Origin: Sphaerisporangium sp040685555
Lineage (GTDB): Bacteria > Actinomycetota > Actinomycetes > Streptosporangiales > Streptosporangiaceae
Direction of reading: 5' to 3'
Assembly: GCF_040685555.1 (NCBI RefSeq)
Contig: NZ_JBFBIK010000005.1
Coordinates: 1-64,000, forward strand
Length of the DNA: 64,000 bases
Below the pieces are notes generated by a model. That model did not search any database, was not told where the DNA came from, and was given only the letters and a program-made list of their open reading frames with translations. Shown piece by piece: positions 57,979 to 64,000 of the stretch (its first letter is position 1; each line of letters starts with the position of its first letter). Position numbers and translations under genes: made by a program.

Positions 57979-58344
57979 ATGGTCCTGCTGCGTCAGCTGC
58001 TCGGTGACGTGCTGCGGCGGCTGCGGGTGCGGCAGGCACGCACCCTGCGTGAGGTTTCCACCCTGGCACGTGTCTCCCTTGGCTACCTGTCCGAGGTGGA
58101 GCGTGGCCAGAAGGAGGCGTCCTCGGAGCTGCTCGCCTCGATTTGCGGTGCCCTCGGCGTGCCGCTGTCACAGGTGCTCCGCGAGGTTTCCGACCAGTTC
58201 GCGCTGGCCGAGCTTCAACACGCACCCGTTCTGGCCGATGCGCCCGAGCACGAGCGCCTGCCTGTTTCCGAGACCGTGTCCAGCACGATCTCGGGCCCCG
58301 AGTTCGACGGTTTCCCCGAAGTCAAGGACATGGTCGCCGCATAG
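57979..58344 (+). CDS. clgR: ClgR-type XRE regulator of Clp/Lon protease genes
   Basis: 121 residues from ATG 57979, GGGAGGGAG 7 nt upstream; homologues start at M-x-LLRxLLGDVLR as here. HTH: LREVSTLARVSLGYLSEVERGQKEASSELLASICGALGVPLSQVLREVSD (about 24-73), diagnostic of ClgR/PopR. ClgR activates clpP, lon and other stress protease genes and is itself degraded by ClpP in Streptomyces. The C-terminus ends VAA, a plausible ssrA-like degradation signal. A frame extension upstream to GTG 57802 is open; see findings. Confidence 0.93.
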   Translation: MVLLRQLLGDVLRRLRVRQARTLREVSTLARVSLGYLSEVERGQKEASSELLASICGALGVPLSQVLREVSDQFALAELQHAPVLADAPEHERLPVSETVSSTISGPEFDGFPEVKDMVAA

Positions 58345-58348
58345 TTCG

Positions 58349-58436
58349 CGGTCACCGGCTTTCCGTCCTGATGAGTCGGACTGTCACGGGTGTTCGGCTC
58401 GTGATGGTCTGTGTTTCGCACGCTGTCCGGTGACCG
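58349..58436. terminator. Convergent clgR/nei inverted repeat
   Basis: CGGTCACCGG (58349-58358) and CCGGTGACCG (58427-58436) are exact reverse complements, separated by 68 nt, flanking the whole intergenic region between convergent genes. Confidence 0.45.
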
Positions 58437-58442
58437 GGCCCG

Positions 58443-59234
58443 TCAACGGGGCTGGCAGGCGGGGCAGTAGAAGACCACTCTTTCGTATGGCTGCGCCCCG
58501 AGCTCACCGCCGACCATCTTGTTCCCGCAGCGAAGACAGGGCCGCCCGGCCCGGCCGTACGCCCAGAGGCGCCTTCCGGGGCGCTGGTCGCCCGTGGTCA
58601 GCGGACCACCCGCGTTGCTCTTGCTCGCGTCCAGCAGCCTGTGGGCGAGCGACATCATCTTCTCGAGGTTCCCGACCTCTTCGACGCGCCTGAACGGCGA
58701 CACCCCCGACAGGAACAGCGTCTCGGCCCGCCAGATCGTGCCTATCCCCGCCACGTTGCGCTGGTCGAGCAGGGCCTCCCCGATCGTCTCGTCCGGATGG
58801 CGCGCGAGGTTGCGCGCGGCCAGCTCCGCGTGCCCGGCGTCCCAGGCGGGGTCCAGCAGATCGGGCCCGAGATGGCCGACGACCTGGTTCTCCTGGTCGG
58901 TGCGCAACAGGTCGACCATGCCGAGCTTGATGCCGACGGCCTGCCACTGCTCGTTGGCGAGGATCACCCGCACGACGTCGCCCCCGCGGACGTGCGCGCC
59001 CACGGGGCGGATTCGCCAGCTTCCGTCCATGCGAAGGTGCGTGTGGAGGGTCAGCCCGCCGTCGACCCTGGTGAGCAGGTGTTTTCCCCGTGACACGGTC
59101 GTGAGCACCGCGCGGCCCGTGAGGTCGGCCGTGGCGTACCGGGGCACCCTGAAGTCGGACCGGGTGAGCACCCGTCCGTCGAGGGCGGCCCGCAGGCCGG
59201 CGGCCGCGCGGTAGACGGCATCGCCCTCGGGCAT
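58443..59234 (-). CDS. nei: Endonuclease VIII-like DNA glycosylase (Nei2/Fpg family)
   Basis: 263 residues, ATG 59234. MPEGDAVYRAAAGL places catalytic Pro1/Glu2 after Met removal; GKHLLTRVDGGLTLHTHLRMDGSW and NVAGIGTIWRAETLFLSGVSPF are H2TH features; C-terminal zinc finger CLRCG ... FYCPACQ (four Cys). Excises oxidised pyrimidines and cleaves the DNA backbone. It follows the Rrf2 gene by 7 nt, third in a minus-strand run EEP - rrf2 - nei. Confidence 0.94.
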   Translation of the reverse strand: MPEGDAVYRAAAGLRAALDGRVLTRSDFRVPRYATADLTGRAVLTTVSRGKHLLTRVDGGLTLHTHLRMDGSWRIRPVGAHVRGGDVVRVILANEQWQAVGIKLGMVDLLRTDQENQVVGHLGPDLLDPAWDAGHAELAARNLARHPDETIGEALLDQRNVAGIGTIWRAETLFLSGVSPFRRVEEVGNLEKMMSLAHRLLDASKSNAGGPLTTGDQRPGRRLWAYGRAGRPCLRCGNKMVGGELGAQPYERVVFYCPACQPR

Positions 59235-59241
59235 GACGCGG

Positions 59242-59691
59242 TCAGTCCCAGGCGGCCGGATCGGCCGCGAGTTCCATCACGCGGTCGGGCAGAGTGTCGG
59301 CGGCGATCTGGTCCAGGGTGACCTCCTCCAGGATCGCGCGCTCGCTGGCGCGCAGGGCGATCCACACCTGCTGCAGGGAACGGGCCGCTCCCCGGTAGCC
59401 GACGTGCTCGGGTCGCTCGCCGCGGACGTTGGCCAGCGGCCCGTCCACGGCTCGGATCACATCGGCGAGAGAGATCTCCGCCGCCGGCCTGGCGAGGACG
59501 TAACCACCCTCGGGGCCGCGCTGGCCGCGGACCAGACCTGCCCGGCGCATCTGGAGCAAGATGTTCTCCAGGTATTTGGGGGGCATTCCCTGCTCCTTGG
59601 CCAGCTCGCCCACGGTGGTGGGGCCGCTGCCGGAGGCGGCCAGCTCAGCGGCGGCTCGAAGGGCGTAGTCGACACGGGCGGAAAGACGCAT
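59242..59691 (-). CDS. Rrf2-family regulator without cysteines
   Basis: 149 residues, ATG 59691; GATAAT lies 7 nt upstream, so the gene may have its own leaderless promoter. SARVDYALRAAAELAASGSGPTTVGELAKEQGMPPKYLENILLQMRRAGLVRGQRGPEGGYVLARPAAEISLADVIRAVDGPL is the Rrf2 winged helix. IscR/NsrR-type Rrf2 proteins use three cysteines to bind an Fe-S cluster; this protein has none, so it must sense something else or nothing. It is immediately upstream of nei, 7 nt apart. Confidence 0.9.
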   Translation of the reverse strand: MRLSARVDYALRAAAELAASGSGPTTVGELAKEQGMPPKYLENILLQMRRAGLVRGQRGPEGGYVLARPAAEISLADVIRAVDGPLANVRGERPEHVGYRGAARSLQQVWIALRASERAILEEVTLDQIAADTLPDRVMELAADPAAWD

Positions 59692-59711
59692 GTTGTCGAT
59701 TATCCCGCCTG

Positions 59712-61610
59712 TTAAACCCTGGTTACGCGCAACCGGACCACAACAGGCAGGTGATCTGAGAAACCCACGCGCGGCACCCGGGCCTCGACCGCCGTCAGAC
59801 CCCGGCTCACCAGGACGTGATCTATGCGTTTGACGGGGGCGTCGGCGGGGGACGTAGAAGGATTTCCCAATGCCGTCAGGGGATCCGAGAGCCCCGCGGC
59901 TTCCAGCACGCGCATCTCGGGGTCGGCGGGCGTGGTGTTCAGGTCACCCGCCAGCAGCACCGGCCGGGGCGCGAGACTCTTCGCGATGGCCGCGACCTCG
60001 GGTGCCTGGCCGGGCGGCGCCTGCAGGTGGGTGTTGACGATACCGACCTCCTGCCCGCCGACCTCGACGACGGCCGCCTGGGCCTGCGCCCCGGTGGGGT
60101 AGTCATGCCTGCCCAGCGGGTGTGAGGCGATCTGCCTGACCGGCAGGTTGGTGATGATCGCGTCACCCCACAGGCTGTCGGCGGCGGGGGCGAAGTGGTA
60201 CCGCATGCCGAGTCCTCTCGCGATGCGCGCCAGGTCGTCGTGGCCGCCGTTGAGGAGCCAGCCCCGGTCGACCTCGCTCAGCAGCACCACGTCGGGACGT
60301 TCGCTCTTCGCCCAGGCGGCGATCCGGTCGAGGTCGAGGGTGCCCTTCAGGCCGAACCCCATCCGGATGTTGTAGGCGACGAGCGTGAACTCGTTCCCCG
60401 CTCTGGCCCGCACGTCCGGCAGCGGCTGCCAGGCGAGGGCGGCGGCGACGACGGCCGTGGACAGTGCCGTGACCGCGAACCGGGCCGCGCGGGGCCGCCC
60501 GGCGAGGTCGATCTTCCCTCCCCTCACCGCCAGGATCGCCACCACGGTGAGCAGACCCGACAGCAGCACGGGCACCGCGCTGTTGGGGAAGCCCAGGTCG
60601 GTGTCGTAGGCGGCGTAGTAGAGGAAGACCGAGACCAGGAACACCAGCATTCCGCCCAGCAGGGCCAGCCCACCCCGCCGGGGCGACCGGGCCGAAGGCA
60701 GCCCGGCCATCCCCACGCAGGCGCCGAGGGCGGGCGCCATGAGAACGGCCAGGGGCAGCGCGGACGACAGGACGAGAACGACCGAGGTCACCGGCAGCAT
60801 GGCGATCATGGTCCAGCGCTGCTGTGGGGGTCGCGCGGCGAACCAGGCCATCAGGAACTGGGCGCACACCAGCGCGGCGACGATGCAGGCCATCTCCCAC
60901 GGGTTCCGCCCGTTTCCTCCGGGATAGTCCGCCAGCCCGATCGTCGTGAGGAACATCCCGTGCAACGCGATGAATGGGCCGAAGGCGAACCACACCCCCG
61001 CGGGCGCCATGTCCTCGGCGGCGGGCGCGAGCCGTATGGACCAGGCGAAGGCGGCGCATACGGCCGCGACGGCGAGCCAGGGGAGCGGGCCGTCGCGCCA
61101 CACCAGGTCCATCTGGCCGAGCGCGAGGTGGCCGACCGCCGAGGCCGCCAGACCGGCGGCCAGTCCTGCGGGAACGGCCCTCCGGGACGCCGTGAGCGCG
61201 CAGCCGTACAGGAAGACCAGGCCGAACGAGACGCCCGCGCTCGCGACGTAGAGCTGGGCCGAGCCGCCGTCGGTGGCCTGGAGCACCAAGCGGCCGGCGA
61301 CCAGCAGGATCGCGCCGCCGAGCATGATGCGCCTCGGGCCGGCCGCGCGGGAGAGGGGAGCGGCGGCGAACGGCAGCACGAACCACAGGGCCGCGTACAG
61401 CCCCATCTGCTCGGGCGGGGTGTCCCCGGCGCGGCCGAAGAGCGTGATGAGCGACGGCAGGAACACCTTCAGCACGTCGGTGAACAGCACGACGCCCAGG
61501 GCCAGGGCGATCACCGCGGCCTGGTGGCCGGTGAACGTGCCACGGCTCAGCCGTGACAGGGCGGCGGCGCGCTCGGCGCGGGCGGTGGACTCGACGGTGG
61601 GCTCACCCAT
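59712..61610 (-). CDS. Polytopic membrane protein with endonuclease/exonuclease/phosphatase domain
   Basis: 632 residues, ATG 61610. About a dozen hydrophobic helices fill residues 28-395. The C-terminal 230 residues are an EEP domain with all key motifs: VAYNIRMGFG, LLSEVDRGWL (metal Glu), GDLNTTP, RIDHVLVS and SDHLPVVVRL (Asp-His). The domain cleaves phosphodiester bonds in nucleic acids or phospholipids. Fusion to a large membrane domain is known in actinomycetes; predicted topology is needed to say on which side the enzyme lies. It is upstream of rrf2 with a 20-bp gap. Confidence 0.88.
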   Translation of the reverse strand: MGEPTVESTARAERAAALSRLSRGTFTGHQAAVIALALGVVLFTDVLKVFLPSLITLFGRAGDTPPEQMGLYAALWFVLPFAAAPLSRAAGPRRIMLGGAILLVAGRLVLQATDGGSAQLYVASAGVSFGLVFLYGCALTASRRAVPAGLAAGLAASAVGHLALGQMDLVWRDGPLPWLAVAAVCAAFAWSIRLAPAAEDMAPAGVWFAFGPFIALHGMFLTTIGLADYPGGNGRNPWEMACIVAALVCAQFLMAWFAARPPQQRWTMIAMLPVTSVVLVLSSALPLAVLMAPALGACVGMAGLPSARSPRRGGLALLGGMLVFLVSVFLYYAAYDTDLGFPNSAVPVLLSGLLTVVAILAVRGGKIDLAGRPRAARFAVTALSTAVVAAALAWQPLPDVRARAGNEFTLVAYNIRMGFGLKGTLDLDRIAAWAKSERPDVVLLSEVDRGWLLNGGHDDLARIARGLGMRYHFAPAADSLWGDAIITNLPVRQIASHPLGRHDYPTGAQAQAAVVEVGGQEVGIVNTHLQAPPGQAPEVAAIAKSLAPRPVLLAGDLNTTPADPEMRVLEAAGLSDPLTALGNPSTSPADAPVKRIDHVLVSRGLTAVEARVPRVGFSDHLPVVVRLRVTRV

Positions 61611-61734
61611 GAGGGCCTCTCCTCGACAAAGACATGAGTGATCCTCGTGTCATCGCCGGGCGAAGGCAAGACCCCGGAATGAAGAAGGCGGCCGGGCGCG
61701 CGACGATACCCGGGAGGCGATGCCGGTAAACTAG

Positions 61735-61749
61735 CAGGAAGCTTTACTG
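61735..61749. promoter_or_regulatory. Imperfect palindrome CAGGAAGCTTTACTG, candidate ROK operator
   Basis: CAG-n-AA-n3-TT-n-CTG symmetry, 73-87 bp before the ROK gene. A wider GTAAA-N12-TTTAC repeat (61726-61747) overlaps it. Placement suggests autoregulation by the ROK protein. Confidence 0.3.
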
Positions 61750-61821
61750 ATGAATGGTTGTGTCACACCGCGCCGCGCTTTGTGATGAACCCAACGGGGA
61801 CCGACGACAAGAAAGCATGCA

Positions 61822-63000
61822 ATGGAGCGACGTCCTGGCGTGCCCAGGTTGCTACGGGAGATCAACGACCGGGCCGCGCTGGAGCTGCTGCTGGCCTCGG
61901 GCCCGCTGACCAGGGGACAGATCGGTGAGATGACCGGTCTTTCCAAGGTCACCGCGTCCCAGACGCTGTCCAGACTCGAGGAGCGAGGCCTGGTCGAGGT
62001 GGTCGGAGAACAGGCGGGGAACCGGGGGCCCAATGCGGCCCTTTACGGGGTGATTCCATCGTCCGCCTATGTGGCGGGGCTCGATGTCGGTCCGGAATCG
62101 GTGACCACCGCCATCGCAGATATCAACGGTGAAATCGTGGCAGAGGTGACGGTTTCCACCAATGGGCACGGCGACCCGGTCACGCTGGTGCACAACGCGG
62201 TGGTGAAGGCGTGCCGCTCGGGCAAGGTCGCCCTGTCGCGTCTCAAAGGCATCGTGATCGGCACCCCCGGCGTGGTCGACCCCCGCAGCGGCGACGTGAA
62301 GTTCTCCTTCGACCTGCCGGGCTGGCACGAGGGCAGCCACCAGGCTCTGGCCCATGACCTGCGACGACCCGTCACCATAGAGAACGACGTGAACCTCGCG
62401 GCCATCGCCGAGCACTCCGAGGGCGCGGCCAGGGGCGTCGACGACTTCGTCCTGCTCTGGGTCGAGCGCGGCGTCGGCCTCGCCGTCGTCCTCGGCGGCA
62501 GGCTGCACCGCGGGCGCTCGGGCAGCGCGGGTGAGATCGGCTACCTGCCGGTGCCCGGGGTGCCCCTGGCGGCGGACGTCAAGGCCGTGCCGGGGCGGCT
62601 GCCGGCGCTGGCAGGCGGCCTGCAGTCCTTGATCAGCGCTGAGGCGGTGGCCGAGCTGGCCGAGCCGTACGGCTTCGCGGGCGGGTCCGCCGCCGACGCC
62701 GTGCGCGCGGCCGTCGAGAGCGGCGACGGAGGGTCGGCGTTCCTCGACGAGCTGGCCCACCGGCTCGCCCTGGGCGTCGCGTCGGTGTGCGTCGTCCTCG
62801 ACCCGACGCTGGTCGTGCTCAACGGCGAGGTCGGCAGGGCGGGCGGCGGCGCGCTGACCCACCGGGTGGAGGAGGCCGTGGCCGCCATCTGCCCGATCAG
62901 GCCGGAGGTCGTCGTCAGCGACGTCAAGGGCCGCCCGGTCCTGCGCGGCGCCATCCTGGCGGCCCTCGACCAGGCCCGCGAGGAGATCTTCGCCTCCTGA
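61822..63000 (+). CDS. ROK-family regulator lacking the zinc cysteines
   Basis: 392 residues, ATG 61822. N-terminal winged HTH (LLREINDRAALELLLASGPLTRGQIGEMTGLSKVTASQTLSRLEERGLVEVV, 10-62) and a sugar-kinase-fold body (YVAGLDVGPESVTTAIAD, IVIGTPGVVDP, VTIENDVNLAAIAEHSEGAARG, GVGLAVVLGGRLHRGRSGSAGEIGYL). The normal CGxxGCxE zinc motif is missing, so it is an effector-binding repressor rather than a kinase. The convergent GH3 beta-N-acetylhexosaminidase-like gene suggests an aminosugar regulon; the ligand is unknown. Confidence 0.88.
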   Translation: MERRPGVPRLLREINDRAALELLLASGPLTRGQIGEMTGLSKVTASQTLSRLEERGLVEVVGEQAGNRGPNAALYGVIPSSAYVAGLDVGPESVTTAIADINGEIVAEVTVSTNGHGDPVTLVHNAVVKACRSGKVALSRLKGIVIGTPGVVDPRSGDVKFSFDLPGWHEGSHQALAHDLRRPVTIENDVNLAAIAEHSEGAARGVDDFVLLWVERGVGLAVVLGGRLHRGRSGSAGEIGYLPVPGVPLAADVKAVPGRLPALAGGLQSLISAEAVAELAEPYGFAGGSAADAVRAAVESGDGGSAFLDELAHRLALGVASVCVVLDPTLVVLNGEVGRAGGGALTHRVEEAVAAICPIRPEVVVSDVKGRPVLRGAILAALDQAREEIFAS

Positions 63001-63005
63001 CGGGC

Positions 63006-63019
63006 CCGGCCTTGGCCGG
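63006..63019. terminator. Short perfect hairpin between ROK and GH3 genes
   Basis: CCGGCC-TT-GGCCGG, within the 22 bp between two convergent stop codons. With a loop of only 2 nt it would open partly; modest evidence. Confidence 0.4.
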
Positions 63020-63022
63020 TAT

Positions 63023-64000
63023 TCAGGCGGTGAGGAGCTCCGCCGCCGCCTGGGCGTTGGCGCGGGCGGCGCCGTAGGTGGCGATGTAGGCGCCCGCTGA
63101 GGGGCGCCAGATGGGCAGGCCCATCTCGACCACCGTCGCGTCCGGACGCCCGGCCAGCAGCGCCGACACGATGTCCTGGCTCGCGCGGTGGCGGTGGGCG
63201 TCCTTCACGACGATCACCAGCGAGCGGCCGAGGGCACGCTCCAGCAGCCCGGCCGCGTCGGCGGTGTCGGGCTTGACCCGGGCGATCTCCGCGTCGGGCA
63301 GCCAGGGGGCGAACCCCCACGGCACGTCCCCGACCGCGATCGTTGGCGGGGTGTCCACCTCGACGACGAACGGGTTGACCAGCGGGGCCGCCGTGCCGGA
63401 CAGGCTGACGGCGCGGCGCGCGGCGGTGAGGCCGATCACGTTGCCGTCCCTGGCCTCTTCGCGGGGCGAGCCGAACCATCCGCGCAGCCGTGCCACGCGC
63501 TCGGCGGCCTCCTCCAGGCGGGCGAGCGGCAGCCGCCCCTCGCGCACCGCCGCCACGATCTCGGTCTTGATCTTCTGGATCTGCTCCCGCGTGGGCAGCG
63601 GCCCGAGGCAGAGCAGGTCGGACCCGGCGGCCAGCGAGAGCACCGCGCCCCCGCCGAGCCCCACGCTCTCGGTGATCGCGTGCATGTCGAGGGCGTCGGA
63701 GATCACCACGCCGTCGTAACCGAGCTCACCCCTGAGCAGCTCGGTCAGCGCCGCGGCCGACAGGGTGGCGGGAGCCGTACCGGTCAGGAAGGGGACCCGG
63801 ACGTGCGCCGTCATGATCGACTTGGTGCCCGCCTCGATGGCGGCGCGGAAGGGGACGAGCTCGCGGTCCCTCAGCACCTCGCGGGTGACGTCGACCACGG
63901 GGATCTCCAGGTGGGAGTCCTGCCGGGTGGCGCCGTGCCCGGGGAAGTGCTTGACGCAGGCGGCCACTCCGGCGGCCTGCAGCCCCGAGACGGCCGCCAC
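63023..64000 (-). CDS. nagZ: NagZ-like GH3 beta-N-acetylhexosaminidase, 5' end cut off
   Basis: At least 325 residues visible; the gene continues beyond the window. CVKHFPGHGATRQDSHLEIP is the GH3/NagZ signature with the His of the acid/base dyad and the DSH motif. VISDALDMHAI carries the nucleophilic Asp. The rest includes the second domain typical of two-domain GH3 enzymes (from about 190). NagZ removes GlcNAc from muropeptides in wall recycling; in actinomycetes such enzymes may also act on chitin oligomers. ROK regulation nearby supports an aminosugar role. Confidence 0.88.
   Translation of the reverse strand: MAAVSGLQAAGVAACVKHFPGHGATRQDSHLEIPVVDVTREVLRDRELVPFRAAIEAGTKSIMTAHVRVPFLTGTAPATLSAAALTELLRGELGYDGVVISDALDMHAITESVGLGGGAVLSLAAGSDLLCLGPLPTREQIQKIKTEIVAAVREGRLPLARLEEAAERVARLRGWFGSPREEARDGNVIGLTAARRAVSLSGTAAPLVNPFVVEVDTPPTIAVGDVPWGFAPWLPDAEIARVKPDTADAAGLLERALGRSLVIVVKDAHRHRASQDIVSALLAGRPDATVVEMGLPIWRPSAGAYIATYGAARANAQAAAELLTA

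Noticed and set aside
1..64000. tRNA, rRNA, transposase, integrase, toxin-antitoxin or phage genes
   Set aside because: None was seen on either strand; no cloverleaf-like sequences or transposase motifs stood out on reading.

Overview
The window is high-GC DNA (roughly 70% or more) from an actinomycete. The codon choice, frequent GTG and TTG starts, and the gene order proS - DUF4439 pair - rimP - nusA - ylxR - infB - ylxP - rbfA - nrnA - truB - ribF - rpsO - pnp - M16 peptidase - dapB ... dapA - rnj - ftsK - rodZ-like - rimO - pgsA - cinA - clgR match Streptomyces and Streptosporangiales chromosomes. A member of Streptosporangiales (for example the Nonomuraea/Streptosporangium group) is my best guess, with only moderate confidence. 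No rRNA, tRNA, CRISPR array, insertion sequence or replication origin was recognised.

Layout. 1-2005 holds the 3'-truncated gene of a DUF222/HNH nuclease with a pentapeptide-repeat N-terminus, followed by 718 bp without a convincing gene and an ATP-grasp gene. 3737-9198 and 15319-21791 are two parts of an acyl-CoA/steroid-ring catabolic regulon: SDR, ipdF-like SDR, fadE30-like dehydrogenase, flavin reductase, Ltp-type thiolase plus DUF35 partner; then ferredoxin reductase fprA, fadD3-like ligase, a degenerate PaaK-fold protein, an LLM-class monooxygenase and a second acyl-CoA dehydrogenase. Four copies of CAAGC-N4-GCTTG (7315, 7533, 20636, 21805) sit at the promoters of these units and fit the KstR2-type operator AnCAAGnnCTTGnT, so one TetR-family repressor, not encoded here, probably controls all of them. 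Between the two parts lie a 113-aa unknown protein divergent from a GntR/UTRA regulator, a GNAT enzyme, cutC, an HpcH-like aldolase homologue and a pyruvate oxidase.

21920-47612 is conserved housekeeping: translation (proS, rimP, infB, rbfA, truB, rpsO), transcription (nusA), RNA decay (nrnA, pnp, rnj), flavin synthesis (ribF), lysine/peptidoglycan precursor genes (dapB, dapA) and menaquinone synthesis (menA). Inserted among them are a ChrB-N protein, a GNAT enzyme, a CGNR regulator and a GntR regulator followed in frame by the relic of a MocR-type regulator.

47691-51620 is an accessory island that looks like a decayed hexuronate pathway. A uronate-dehydrogenase-like gene, an IclR regulator and a KDG-kinase-like PfkB gene are intact, while an enolase-superfamily dehydratase, a second IclR, an SDR and a 4-oxalocrotonate tautomerase survive only as fragments or are frameshifted.

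51682-58344 returns to conserved genes (ftsK, rodZ-like, rimO-pgsA-cinA, clgR). The window ends with a membrane-anchored endonuclease/exonuclease/phosphatase protein, an Rrf2 regulator and a Nei-type DNA glycosylase in one operon, then a ROK regulator convergent with a NagZ-like GH3 glycosidase cut by the window edge.

Two recurring themes deserve attention: many genes carry a TAnnnT -10 hexamer 6-9 nt before the start codon with no Shine-Dalgarno sequence (leaderless transcripts), and a 24-bp stem at 44621-44678 contains only Watson-Crick and G-U pairs on the plus strand.
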